This document shows positions 17,543 through 26,637 of a stretch of DNA of 64,000 nt, piece by piece. A model generated the notes under the pieces. It had not been told where the DNA came from and ran no database searches. It worked only from the letters and a program-made list of their open reading frames with translations. This stretch comes from Holdemania massiliensis (lineage in GTDB: Bacteria; Bacillota_I; Bacilli_A; Erysipelotrichales; Erysipelotrichaceae), in contig NZ_JAKNTK010000001.1 of NCBI RefSeq assembly GCF_022440805.1, positions 2,480,001-2,544,000 of the forward strand. Direction: 5' to 3'. Numbering within the stretch: the stretch's first letter is position 1; each line of letters opens with the position of its first letter. The translations under genes were made by a program, and so were the position numbers.

Positions 17543-18250
17543 TTATTCTCCCTTTACAAATTCCCGGACACAGCGGCGATAGCTGGCTACCGGATCTGAA
17601 CTGGCGGTAATCGAACGGCCGACGACAATGTAATCGGAACCGATCTCGCGGGCTTTGGCCGGCGTCGTGACACGAACCTGATCACCCTTCGCATCATCCG
17701 CAAACCGAATGCCCGGCGTCACCGTGATGAAGTTTTCACCGCAGACCTGATGCACAAGATCGGCTTCCAGCGGGCTGCAGACAACCCCGGCCAGTCCGGC
17801 GATTTCCGCGTTGCGGGCATAATGCTGAACGGTATCGGCAATCGGATGATCAATCCACAGTTCACTGCGCATCCGTTCTTCACTGGTGCTGGTCAGCTGA
17901 GTGACCGCGATCAGCTGGGTATGCGCGCCGACCTCATCAATCGCTTCCTGCGCCGCTTTCATCATTTCGATCGTTCCTGCCGCATGGACGTTAGTCATAT
18001 CGACGTCCAGCAGCGCGATGTTGCGCATTGCTTTTTTTACGGTATTGGGAATGTCATGCAGCTTCAGGTCGAGGAAAATCTTATGTCCCCGGGCTTTGAT
18101 TTCACGAACCATATCCGGACCTTCCGCATAAAGCAGTTCCATGCCGATTTTGACATACGGTTTTTCTTCGATAAACAGATCCAAAAAGGCCATGGTTTCC
18201 GCTTTGGTTGAAAAGTCGCAGGCGATCATTACATCTTTTTCTTTCGTCAT
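17543..18250 (-). CDS. pyrF: Orotidine 5'-phosphate decarboxylase
   Basis: PyrF decarboxylates OMP to UMP, the final step of the pathway. The catalytic Lys-Asp array is in 'FLDLKLHDIPNTVKKA'; substrate contacts appear in 'GVVCSPLEA', 'VTPGIR' and 'DYIVVGRSIT'. At 235 residues it is the standard bacterial length. Its start overlaps the pyrD stop by four bases (ATGA), indicating coupled translation. Confidence 0.97.
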   Translation of the reverse strand: MTKEKDVMIACDFSTKAETMAFLDLFIEEKPYVKIGMELLYAEGPDMVREIKARGHKIFLDLKLHDIPNTVKKAMRNIALLDVDMTNVHAAGTIEMMKAAQEAIDEVGAHTQLIAVTQLTSTSEERMRSELWIDHPIADTVQHYARNAEIAGLAGVVCSPLEADLVHQVCGENFITVTPGIRFADDAKGDQVRVTTPAKAREIGSDYIVVGRSITASSDPVASYRRCVREFVKGE

Positions 18251-19164
18251 TGGTGAGCCCTCCCTATAATATCACTCAATTTCTCAATCTTCAGTTCATC
18301 CATCAAGGATGGCAGCCGTTCAATAATTTCCTTGCAGACATAGGGATTGCGCAAATTTTCCGCGCCGATCTCCACGGCCGTTGCCCCGGCGCTCATCATC
18401 TCGATGACATCTTCAGCACAGGCAATCCCACCGATTCCGATGATCGGCAGCTTCACGGCTTCATACACCTGATACACCATTCTGAGTGCAACCGGTTTGA
18501 TCGCTGGGCCGGAGAATCCGCCCATGACGTTGGCGATGATCGGCTTGCCGGTACGCAGGTCGAACCGCGCTCCCAACAAGGTATTGATCATTGAAATTCC
18601 ATCCGCGCCGGCTTCCTCACAGGCTTTGGCAATCGCCACGATATCCGTCACGTTCGGCGACAGCTTGATGTAGACCGGTTTTCTCGTCACCGCTTTGACG
18701 GCTTTCGTAATCTGGGCAGCCGCTTCCGGACAAACGCCGAAGCTCATCCCGCCGCCATGCACATTCGGACAGCTGATGTTGATTTCCAGAATCCCAACGA
18801 TGTCCTGCGCATCCATCTTTTTCGCGCATTCGACATATTCTTCTTCGGAAAAGCCGGAAACATTCGCCACGACCTGCTTGTGATACACTTGCCGCAGCTT
18901 CGCAAATTCTTCGCTGATCACCTTGTCAATGCCTGGATTCTGCAGGCCGACGGCATTGATCATGCCTCTTTCACACTCTGCGATCCGCGGCGTCGGATTG
19001 CCGAAGCGCGGGTCACGGGTTGTCCCCTTGGTCGCGATCGAGCCGAGGATGTTGATATCATAAAACTCCGTAAACTCATAACCAAAGCCAAATGTGCCGC
19101 TGGCCGGAATGATCGGGTTGTCCAGCTGCCAGCCCGACAGGCTGACCTTTAATCTTTCGTCCAT
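18247..19164 (-). CDS. pyrD: Dihydroorotate dehydrogenase, class 1B catalytic subunit
   Basis: The FMN-binding subunit that oxidises dihydroorotate to orotate; with PyrK it passes electrons to NAD+. The class 1B active-site Cys lies in 'NISCPNVHGGG'; FMN contacts are in 'GTFGFGYEF' and 'GIGGI'. Length 305 residues. It overlaps pyrK by 16 bases. The presence of pyrK supports class 1B over the membrane quinone-dependent class 2. Confidence 0.97.
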   Translation of the reverse strand: MDERLKVSLSGWQLDNPIIPASGTFGFGYEFTEFYDINILGSIATKGTTRDPRFGNPTPRIAECERGMINAVGLQNPGIDKVISEEFAKLRQVYHKQVVANVSGFSEEEYVECAKKMDAQDIVGILEINISCPNVHGGGMSFGVCPEAAAQITKAVKAVTRKPVYIKLSPNVTDIVAIAKACEEAGADGISMINTLLGARFDLRTGKPIIANVMGGFSGPAIKPVALRMVYQVYEAVKLPIIGIGGIACAEDVIEMMSAGATAVEIGAENLRNPYVCKEIIERLPSLMDELKIEKLSDIIGRAHQ

Positions 19165-19904
19165 AAGACCTCCTGACTGGAAAGCACCGGGCCTTCCTTA
19201 CAGATGCGTTTCGGGCCGGAAATCGTTTCACAGCTGCAGCCCATGCAGGCGCCGAAGCCGCAGCCCATCCGTTCTTCAAAGGACAGCTGCCCCTGCGCGT
19301 TAGAGGTTTTCCATACCGCTTTGAGCATCGGCATCGGTCCGCAGGCGAAATACGGCAAATCGGTCAAGCCTTCCTGAACCATGACGTCGCTGACAAAGCC
19401 TTTCACGCCCTGACTGCCGTCGTTGGTGCTGAGCATGACGTCGCAGCCCAGATCGGTAAATTTCTTAATGTAAAAAATGTCTTTTTCCGAGGTAAAGCCA
19501 AGAATCACCACCGGCTGTTTGCCTTGCTTCAGACACGTTTTAGCCAGTCCGTAAAGCGGCGGCACGCCGACGCCCCCGCCGACTAACAGCACGCGTTTTT
19601 CATCGAATGCTTCCGGTGTAAAGCCGTTGCCCAGACCGACTAAGCATTCCAGCATGCTTCCGGGCTGCTTCTGCGACATCTGCTTTGTTCCGAAACCGAC
19701 GACCTTGTAAATCAGCGTCAGTCCGTTTTCATTCCAATCGCAGATACTGATCGGACGCTTGAGATAGGCATTGTCAATCGTGACGTTAAGGAACTGGCCG
19801 GGATGGGTGATCCAGGAAGAATCCCCCTCCAGCTCCATTTCATACACCTGATCGGCCAGCTGCCAGTTGGAGAGGATTCGGTATTGTTGTATACGCTCTT
19901 TCAT
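19149..19904 (-). CDS. pyrK: Dihydroorotate dehydrogenase electron-transfer subunit
   Basis: This FAD and [2Fe-2S] subunit links PyrD to NAD+. It has a ferredoxin-reductase-like FAD domain ('YLKRPISICD'), a nucleotide-binding segment 'LLVGGGVGVPPLYGLA', and a C-terminal cluster site with four Cys residues in 'CGFGACMGCSC' and 'ICKEGPV'. Length 251 residues, typical. Start ATG19904 has AAGGAGGAG upstream. It sits between carB and pyrD in the operon. Confidence 0.96.
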   Translation of the reverse strand: MKERIQQYRILSNWQLADQVYEMELEGDSSWITHPGQFLNVTIDNAYLKRPISICDWNENGLTLIYKVVGFGTKQMSQKQPGSMLECLVGLGNGFTPEAFDEKRVLLVGGGVGVPPLYGLAKTCLKQGKQPVVILGFTSEKDIFYIKKFTDLGCDVMLSTNDGSQGVKGFVSDVMVQEGLTDLPYFACGPMPMLKAVWKTSNAQGQLSFEERMGCGFGACMGCSCETISGPKRICKEGPVLSSQEVLWTKD

Positions 19905-19913
19905 AACTCCTCC

Positions 19914-22900
19914 TTAGTTCTGATCTATGGTTGAAACACCCATGGTGATTTCTTCCAGGACATCCAACAAGACATTGACCGTATCCAGGGAAGTAAAGAC
20001 GGTCACGTTGTTTTCCACGGCACACCGGCGAATCTGATAGCCGTCCTTAGAGGTATTGGTATCTGTGGAAGACAGGGTGTTGAGGATGTAGGTGACATGA
20101 CCCTTGCGGATGGAATCCAAAATTTCTTCTGAGCCCTCGGAAATTTTCTTCTTTTCACGGGTTTTGATGCCGTGCGCCTTCAACAGTTTCGCCGTGCCCG
20201 AAGTCGCTTCGATATTGAAGCCCAGATCGTAGAACCGGCGGACTAACGGAATCGCCCGGGCTTTGTCCTGATCCGCCAGCGTCACCAGCACCGTGCCGTA
20301 ATTGACAACCCGCATGTTGGAGGCCTGCAGGGATTTATACAGGGCGCGATTGAGCGAATCATCATAGCCGATCGCTTCCCCGGTCGACTTCATTTCCGGT
20401 GACAGGTAAGCGTCCAAGCCATGCAGCTTCGAGAAGCTGAATGTCGGGCTCTTGACATAGAAGCGTTTTTTCTCAGCCATGACTTCCGTTGTAAAGCCCT
20501 GGTCTTTCAGGCTGCGGCCCAGCATCACTTTGGTGGCGATATTCGCCATCTGCACGCCGGTTGCCTTCGATAAGAATGGGACGGAACGGGAGGAACGCGG
20601 ATTGACTTCAATCACGGACACCTCATCGTTTTCATCGACGATGAACTGGATGTTGAACAAGCCTTCGATTCCGATCGCCAATCCCAGTTTGACCGTGTAG
20701 TCACGGATTGTCGCCTTGACCTGTTCACTTAAGGAATATGGCGGATAGACGCTCATCGAGTCGCCGGAATGCACCCCGGTCGCTTCGACCAGCTGCATGA
20801 TGCCCGGAATGAAGACGTCTTTTCCATCGCAGATCGCATCGACTTCGACCTCACAGCCATGGATGTACTTGTCGACCAGCACCGGCTGATCCTTGTCAAT
20901 TTTAACCGCCGTTGTCAGATATTCAATCAGTTCTTCATCCTGATGCACGATCTGCATCGCCCGGCCGCCTAAGACATAGCTTGGCCGCACCAGTACCGGA
21001 TAGCCGATCCGGTTGGCGACCTGCAGGCCATCCTCGATGTTGGTTACGGCCTGGCCTAACGGCTGCGGAATTCCGCATTCCGTAACGACTTTTTCAAACA
21101 AGTCGCGGTTTTCCGCCTTGTCAATCGCCTGTGTACCCGTGCCGATGATTGGAACATTGAGCTTATCCAGACGATCAGCCAGATTGATCGCCGTCTGACC
21201 GCCCAGCGAAACGATGACGCCCTGCGGTTTTTCCAGTTCGATGACATTCATGACATCTTCAATACAGAGCGGTTCAAAGTACAGCTTATCGCTGATGGAA
21301 TAATCGGTGGATACGGTTTCCGGATTGTTGTTGATGACAATCGCTTCATAGCCGGCCTGCTGGATCGCCCAGATCGCATGCACGGTCGAATAGTCAAATT
21401 CAACGCCCTGACCGATGCGGATCGGCCCGGAGCCCAGCACGATGATCGACGGCTTATCCGTAACCATACTTTCGTTTTCTTCTTCATACGTGGAATAGAA
21501 ATACGGAACATAGGCGCTGAATTCGCCGGCACAGGTATCAATCATCTTGTAGACCGGCATTAATCCGTGCTCCTTGCGCCAGGTGAACATTTCCAGTTCG
21601 CTCTTGCCCAGGATTTTGCCCAGATATTGATCTGAGAAGCCCAAGCGCTTGGCCCGGCGGATATTGGCTTCACAAGGATCAGCCTTTACCCGTTCTTCCA
21701 CGGCGATGATGTGATGGATTTTATCGAGGAAGAACGCGTCGATCTTGGTTGCGTCGTAGATCAGCATCATATCGACCTTCCGGCGGAACAGTTCGGCAAT
21801 CGCATACAGCCGCTCATCCGTCGGGGTTTTGATGTTGTCCAGCAGCTGTTGGGTGGTGAAGCTGTCAAACTTCTCCAGATAGAGATGATCAACGCCGATT
21901 TCCAATGAACGCACGGCTTTCAAAAGACTTTCTTCCATGGTCCGGCCGATGCTCATGACCTCGCCGGTCGCTTTCATCTGCGTGCTCAGCGTGTGATCGG
22001 CCTTGGCAAACTTATCAAATGGGAAGCGTGCGATCTTGGTGACGACATAGTCAATCGTCGGTTCAAAGGAAGCCGGCGTGTTGGCAATCGGAATTTCATC
22101 CAGTGTCAAACCGACCGCAATCTTGCTGGAAACCCGCGCGATCGGGAAGCCAGCGGCCTTGGATGCCAGCGCCGAGGAACGGGAAACCCGCGGGTTGACT
22201 TCGATGACATAGTAATCGAAGGAAAACGGATCGAGCGCAAACTGCACGTTGCAGCCGCCTTCAATTTTCAGCTCGCGAATCAAGCTCAGCGCAGCGTTGC
22301 GCAGCAGCTGATATTCTTTGTTGGACAGCGTCTGACAAGGCGCAACGACCATCGAATCGCCGGTATGCACACCGACCGGATCAATATTTTCCATGCTGCA
22401 GATCACGATGGCTGTATCGTTGTGATCGCGCATGACTTCAAATTCAATTTCCTTATAGCCTTTGATTGATTTCTCGACCAGCACCTCATTGACCGGGGAC
22501 AGCTTCAGCGCGTTCTTGCCCAGCGCCGTGACTTCCTCATCATCGTAAGCAAACCCACCGCCGGTGCCGCCGAGGGTGAACGCCGGTCTTAAGACGACCG
22601 GGTAGCCGATTTTATTAGCAAATTCAACGACTTCCTCAATCGTGCGGGCTACGTAGGATTCCAGGCAGGGCTGCCCGATCCGCAGACACAGATCTTTAAA
22701 CCGCTGCCGGTCTTCCGCCTGATCGATCGATTCAAAATCCGTACCGAGAATTTCGCACCGGCATTCTTCCAGCACGCCTTTTTTCGCCAGCTGCATCGCC
22801 ATGTTCAGGCCCGTCTGACCACCCAAGGTCGGCAGAATTGCGTCAGGGCGTTCCTTGCGGATGATGCGGGATACATATTCCAGCGTCAGCGGTTCCATGT

Positions 22901-23093
22901 AAACTTTATCCGCAATGTGGGTATCGGTCATGATTGTCGCCGGATTGGAATTGATCAGAATGACCTCATAGCCTTCCTCGCGCAGTGCCAGGCAGGCCTG
23001 GGTGCCGGCGTAATCGAATTCGGCAGCCTGGCCGATGACAATCGGTCCGGAACCGATCACCAAGATCTTATGGATATCTTCTCTTTTCGGCAT
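19914..23093 (-). CDS. carB: Carbamoyl-phosphate synthase large subunit
   Basis: The synthetase subunit that makes carbamoyl phosphate from bicarbonate, ATP and ammonia delivered by CarA. The 1,059 residues contain two homologous ATP-grasp halves: one starts 'KILVIGSGPIVIGQAAEFDY', the second 'IIVLGSGPIRIGQGVEFDY' near residue 553. A C-terminal MGS-like allosteric domain starts near residue 930 and in homologues binds UMP. It is separated from carA by one base and uses GGAGGGCC at the end of carA as ribosome-binding site. Placement inside a pyr-only operon suggests this is the pyrimidine-dedicated copy (PyrAB); whether an arginine-linked copy exists elsewhere is unknown. Confidence 0.97.
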   Translation of the reverse strand: MPKREDIHKILVIGSGPIVIGQAAEFDYAGTQACLALREEGYEVILINSNPATIMTDTHIADKVYMEPLTLEYVSRIIRKERPDAILPTLGGQTGLNMAMQLAKKGVLEECRCEILGTDFESIDQAEDRQRFKDLCLRIGQPCLESYVARTIEEVVEFANKIGYPVVLRPAFTLGGTGGGFAYDDEEVTALGKNALKLSPVNEVLVEKSIKGYKEIEFEVMRDHNDTAIVICSMENIDPVGVHTGDSMVVAPCQTLSNKEYQLLRNAALSLIRELKIEGGCNVQFALDPFSFDYYVIEVNPRVSRSSALASKAAGFPIARVSSKIAVGLTLDEIPIANTPASFEPTIDYVVTKIARFPFDKFAKADHTLSTQMKATGEVMSIGRTMEESLLKAVRSLEIGVDHLYLEKFDSFTTQQLLDNIKTPTDERLYAIAELFRRKVDMMLIYDATKIDAFFLDKIHHIIAVEERVKADPCEANIRRAKRLGFSDQYLGKILGKSELEMFTWRKEHGLMPVYKMIDTCAGEFSAYVPYFYSTYEEENESMVTDKPSIIVLGSGPIRIGQGVEFDYSTVHAIWAIQQAGYEAIVINNNPETVSTDYSISDKLYFEPLCIEDVMNVIELEKPQGVIVSLGGQTAINLADRLDKLNVPIIGTGTQAIDKAENRDLFEKVVTECGIPQPLGQAVTNIEDGLQVANRIGYPVLVRPSYVLGGRAMQIVHQDEELIEYLTTAVKIDKDQPVLVDKYIHGCEVEVDAICDGKDVFIPGIMQLVEATGVHSGDSMSVYPPYSLSEQVKATIRDYTVKLGLAIGIEGLFNIQFIVDENDEVSVIEVNPRSSRSVPFLSKATGVQMANIATKVMLGRSLKDQGFTTEVMAEKKRFYVKSPTFSFSKLHGLDAYLSPEMKSTGEAIGYDDSLNRALYKSLQASNMRVVNYGTVLVTLADQDKARAIPLVRRFYDLGFNIEATSGTAKLLKAHGIKTREKKKISEGSEEILDSIRKGHVTYILNTLSSTDTNTSKDGYQIRRCAVENNVTVFTSLDTVNVLLDVLEEITMGVSTIDQN

Positions 23094-23094
23094 A

Positions 23095-24180
23095 CTAACG
23101 GCCCTCCTTCATCGCTTCCATATTGCTGACAAACAATCCGAACAAGTATTTGGAATCCTCCGGCCCGGCTGAAGATTCCGGATGATATTGGGTAGAGAAG
23201 ATCCGGTCTTCCTTAATCCGTAAGCCTTCCACAGTCTGATCGAGCAGATTGATATGCGTAATCTCAACCCGGGAATTCTCCAGTCCTTCGGTGCTGACGG
23301 CATAGCTGTGATTCTGCGAGGTGATTTCTACCTTGCCGTTCAACCGATTTTTAACCGGATGATTGGCGCCGCGGTGACCAAACTTCAGCTTGTAGGTTTT
23401 TAAGCCGTTGGCCAGAGCGATCAGCTGATGCCCCAGGCAAATGCCGAAGATCGGCTTTTTCCCCTGCAGCTTGCGGATCAGCTCAATGACCTCGGGAACA
23501 TTTTCCGGATCCCCCGGCCCGTTGGACAGAAAGATGCCGTCCGGATTGAGCGCCATGATCGTCTCAAACGAGGTGTTGTAAGGAACAATCGTCACATTGC
23601 AGCCATACCGGTTCAGTTCACGGATGATGTTGTATTTGATCCCGCAGTCAACCGCCACGACGTTAAAGCGTGGATTGGCGCAGCGGGAATACCATTTCTT
23701 CTTGCAGGAAACGCGGGCGACCAAATCCTTGGGCGCCGAATACGCCGCCAGCTTGGCCATTGCCTCTTCATGCGTCACGCCAGCATCGCAGATCAGCCCC
23801 AGCATGGCTCCCTCATCCCGCAGAATCCGCGTCAGCTTGCGGGTGTCTAAATGCGTAAGCCCCGGTACGTCATTTTCTTCCAGCAGCTCATTGAGTGTTT
23901 TGGTATAGCGGAAGTTGCTTGGCTTGTCGTTGTATTCGCGCACGATCAGCCCTTTCGGTCCGATCAGCTTGGATTCATAATCTTCATCAATGATGCCGTA
24001 ATTGCCGATCAGCGGATAGGTCATCACGACGATCTGTTCAGTATAGGAAGGATCGCTGAGGATCTCCTGGTAACCGACCATCGATGTGTTGAACACCAAT
24101 TCGGCAATGACCTCCCGATCGCTGCCGAAACCCTTGGCCGCCAGCTCAACACCGTTCTGCAAGACTAATTTCCGATTCAT
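23095..24180 (-). CDS. carA: Carbamoyl-phosphate synthase small (glutaminase) subunit
   Basis: This subunit releases ammonia from glutamine for CarB. It has an N-terminal CPSase small-chain domain ('MVGYQEILSDPSYTEQIV') and a class I glutamine amidotransferase domain with nucleophile Cys in 'GICLGHQLIALA' and the His-Glu pair in 'TQYHPESSAG'. The start ATG24180, giving 361 residues, is chosen because it opens with the family-typical 'MNRKLVLQNG' and has GAGAGGGG just upstream; the longer upstream reading runs back inside pyrC. Two bases separate it from the pyrC stop. Confidence 0.96.
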   Translation of the reverse strand: MNRKLVLQNGVELAAKGFGSDREVIAELVFNTSMVGYQEILSDPSYTEQIVVMTYPLIGNYGIIDEDYESKLIGPKGLIVREYNDKPSNFRYTKTLNELLEENDVPGLTHLDTRKLTRILRDEGAMLGLICDAGVTHEEAMAKLAAYSAPKDLVARVSCKKKWYSRCANPRFNVVAVDCGIKYNIIRELNRYGCNVTIVPYNTSFETIMALNPDGIFLSNGPGDPENVPEVIELIRKLQGKKPIFGICLGHQLIALANGLKTYKLKFGHRGANHPVKNRLNGKVEITSQNHSYAVSTEGLENSRVEITHINLLDQTVEGLRIKEDRIFSTQYHPESSAGPEDSKYLFGLFVSNMEAMKEGR

Positions 24181-24182
24181 AT

Positions 24183-25469
24183 TTATAGCCCCTCTCTGTA
24201 TACGATCTGTCCATCCGTCACGTTCATCACGCAGCGGCCCATCGCCCACCAGCCTTCAAACGGTGTGCTTTTGCCTTGGGAAACGAAGGTTTTCGGATTG
24301 ATTTTTTCCCGCTTGTTCAAATCGAAAACCGCCAGATTGGCCTTTTCAAAATTCACAATTTCGCCGCCTTCAATCCCGAAGAGATCGGCGCAGTTGTAGC
24401 TCATTAACTCAAAGCAGCGTTCCAAGGTCAGCTTGCCGGTCTTTACCAGATAGGTATAGATCAGCTCAAAAGCGGTTTCCAGACCGACGATGCCCATCGC
24501 GCTGCCCTGTAAGCCTTGGGCTTTCTCTTGGGCACTGTGGGGAGCGTGGTCGGTTGCGATCATGTCGATCGTCCCATCCAATAAGCCATCGATCAGGGAT
24601 TCCTGATCCGCTTTGGAGCGCAGCGGCGGATTCATTTTAAACCGTCCGTCGTCCGCGGTGATATCGTCCTCGCACAAAAGCAGATGATGCGGCGTGACTT
24701 CACAGCTGACCGAAACGCCGCGTTTTTTCGCCTGACGTACCAGTTCGACGGATTCCTTGCAGGAGATGTGGCAGATATGATATTGACAACCGGTTTCTTC
24801 GGCTAAGCGCAGATCCCGCTCTATCTGGCGGTACTCGCTGGCGCTGCTAATTCCTATTAACCCCAGTTCTTCTGCTTTGCGGCCTTCATGGATGCACGCG
24901 CCTTTTGCGATCAGACTTTCATCTTCGCAATGCGCGACGATCAGGCAGTTGTTGCGTTTGGCCGCCAACATCGCCTCGCGCATCATCGCTTCGCTCTGTA
25001 CGCCCTTGCCATCATCGGAAAAGGCGATGACCTCCGCGGCTAACGCATCGAAGTCGACTAGCTCGCCGACGCCCTTCTGTCCCTTTGTGATCGACGCATA
25101 GGGAATAACCTGAACTTTGGCGTCATAGTGAATCCGTTCCTGTTGGATTTTCAGGTGTTCCAGACTGTCCGGCACCGGATTGAGGTTGGGCATCGCCATG
25201 ATTGTAGTATAGCCGCCCTTGGCCGCAGCCAGCGTCCCCGATGCGATCGTTTCCTTATATTCAAAGCCCGGCTCACGCAGATGAACATGCGGATCGATCA
25301 GGCCCGGAGCGATCAGTAAGCTGGAAGCATCGATGATTTCATCGACATCTTCGGCCGTTAAATCAATCTGATCGGCCACAGTTACCCGGCCCAGATCATC
25401 CACCAGCACATCCATTTTGCGGATTTTTCCGCGGTACAGCACATCGCCGTTCTGCATTAAAAAGCTCAT
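24183..25469 (-). CDS. pyrC: Dihydroorotase
   Basis: PyrC closes N-carbamoyl-aspartate to dihydroorotate. It is a type I amidohydrolase of 428 residues: metal-binding 'DPHVHLREPG' near residue 58, metal-bridging and His-ligand regions ('HCEDESL', 'HICHISC'), and the catalytic Asp in 'IATDHAPHS'. It follows pyrB with no gap (the pyrB stop is adjacent to the pyrC start) and precedes carA by two bases. Confidence 0.97.
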   Translation of the reverse strand: MSFLMQNGDVLYRGKIRKMDVLVDDLGRVTVADQIDLTAEDVDEIIDASSLLIAPGLIDPHVHLREPGFEYKETIASGTLAAAKGGYTTIMAMPNLNPVPDSLEHLKIQQERIHYDAKVQVIPYASITKGQKGVGELVDFDALAAEVIAFSDDGKGVQSEAMMREAMLAAKRNNCLIVAHCEDESLIAKGACIHEGRKAEELGLIGISSASEYRQIERDLRLAEETGCQYHICHISCKESVELVRQAKKRGVSVSCEVTPHHLLLCEDDITADDGRFKMNPPLRSKADQESLIDGLLDGTIDMIATDHAPHSAQEKAQGLQGSAMGIVGLETAFELIYTYLVKTGKLTLERCFELMSYNCADLFGIEGGEIVNFEKANLAVFDLNKREKINPKTFVSQGKSTPFEGWWAMGRCVMNVTDGQIVYREGL

Positions 25470-26348
25470 TTATCGTCCCTCCATCGCTCGTTTCAGCACG
25501 GCCATCCGGACGAATACACCGTTGTTGATCTGTTTGAAGATCCGCGATTTGGCGCATTCGACAACCTCATCAGCGATTTCCACGCCGCGGTTAAACGGCG
25601 CCGGGTGCATGATGATCGCATGATCCTTCATCCGCTTGACCCGCTCGGCCGTCAGACCATATTTTTCATGATATTCCTGCTTGCTTAAGGACATTGCCTG
25701 TTCGTGCCGTTCATGCTGAACGCGCAGAAGCATGAGAATGTCCATTTCCTGCACAGCCTGATCAAAATCGATGTAATCATATTGTGGATCGCGGTATTCT
25801 TCCGGACCGCTGATCACACACTGCATCCCTAAACGCTGCATCACCTCAATGTTGGTATGCGCGACGCGGGAATACTTGACATCGCCGACAATCGCGATTT
25901 TCAAGCCTTCAAACCGGCCGAATTCCTGGCGGATCGTCAACAGGTCAAGCAAGGACTGCGTCGGATGATCTTTTTTGCCGTCGCCGGCATTGAGAATCGG
26001 TATTTGAATGCGGCCGAGCAGCGGCTTGTAATACTCATCTTCCCGATCCCGGATGACCAGCGCATCCAGACCGAAGCTTTCAAACGTCTTGACCGTGTCG
26101 TAGAACGTTTCCCCCTTCTGTATTGAGGATGCCTGAGCGTTAAAGTTGATCACTTTCATGCCCAGCTTTTCTTCCGCCGTATTGAAGCTGTACTGCGTAC
26201 GGGTAGACGGTTCAAAAAACAGGTTGGCGACAAGTTTTCCTTTTTCACTGTCCACAAACTCCCCCTGACGGCAACATTCCGCCACATCCAGAATCTGTTG
26301 GATTTCTTCCGTGGAAAGCGAGCTGAGTTTAAGCAGATCGTTCATCAT
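25470..26348 (-). CDS. pyrB: Aspartate carbamoyltransferase catalytic subunit
   Basis: PyrB condenses carbamoyl phosphate and aspartate, the committed step of the pathway. The carbamoyl-phosphate loop 'FFEPSTRTQYSF' and the aspartate-side motif 'HPTQSLLDLLT' are intact. The protein is 292 residues, a little short of the common ~300. No pyrI regulatory subunit is present in the operon, as usual in Firmicutes. It is the first gene of the operon; tandem ATGs follow a GGAGGAAT site. An intrinsic terminator stands between the promoter and this gene. Confidence 0.97.
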   Translation of the reverse strand: MMNDLLKLSSLSTEEIQQILDVAECCRQGEFVDSEKGKLVANLFFEPSTRTQYSFNTAEEKLGMKVINFNAQASSIQKGETFYDTVKTFESFGLDALVIRDREDEYYKPLLGRIQIPILNAGDGKKDHPTQSLLDLLTIRQEFGRFEGLKIAIVGDVKYSRVAHTNIEVMQRLGMQCVISGPEEYRDPQYDYIDFDQAVQEMDILMLLRVQHERHEQAMSLSKQEYHEKYGLTAERVKRMKDHAIIMHPAPFNRGVEIADEVVECAKSRIFKQINNGVFVRMAVLKRAMEGR

Positions 26349-26364
26349 GATTCCTCCATTCCAA

Positions 26365-26398
26365 TAAAAAAGCCTTCAAAAAACAGGCTTTTGAAGGT
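26365..26398 (-). terminator. Attenuator terminator in the pyr leader
   Basis: On the minus strand CCTTCAAAA / TTTTGAAGG forms a stem followed by CTTTTTTATT, ending 17 bases before pyrB. Its position inside the leader of an eight-gene operon implies transcription attenuation. A GAAGGC segment near 26437-26432 could pair with the 5' arm (CCTTC) as an antiterminator. I do not see the usual PyrR-binding-loop consensus in the ~125-base leader. Confidence 0.75.
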
Positions 26399-26475
26399 TA
26401 CACGAAAAGAGCACAGAAATCTTAAGTTTTGTGTATGCCTTCTTAGTGTCGCTGCACTAAATTAAAGCCATTGAT

Positions 26476-26504
26476 ATTATACCGCAGTTTTTAGATCAGC
26501 ACAA
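26476..26504 (-). promoter_or_regulatory. Promoter of the pyrimidine operon
   Basis: On the minus strand TTGTGC (26504-26499), a 17-base spacer and TATAAT (26481-26476), placing the transcript start near 26469 and giving a leader of about 120 bases. Confidence 0.8.
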
Positions 26505-26597
26505 GCTCATCAGTGAAATCCCAATACAAAACTGTTCCAGTATAAACAAAGGGATAGGCATTCAAAACGGCTCAGACATGAGCTGACATCCACTCAA

Positions 26598-26626
26598 CAA
26601 AAAGACAGCTCTTTTATGAGCTGCCC
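26598..26626 (-). terminator. Terminator of the GGDEF-EAL gene
   Basis: Stem GGCAGCTC / GAGCTGTC on the minus strand, 6-nt loop, then TTTTTG, just past the stop codon at 26638. Confidence 0.8.
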
Positions 26627-26637
26627 TAATGAAAGAC

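Noticed and set aside
23095..24249. Longer carA beginning at 24249
   Set aside because: The extra 23 residues lie inside the pyrC C-terminus and do not resemble CarA; ATG24180 has the ribosome-binding site and the family N-terminus.
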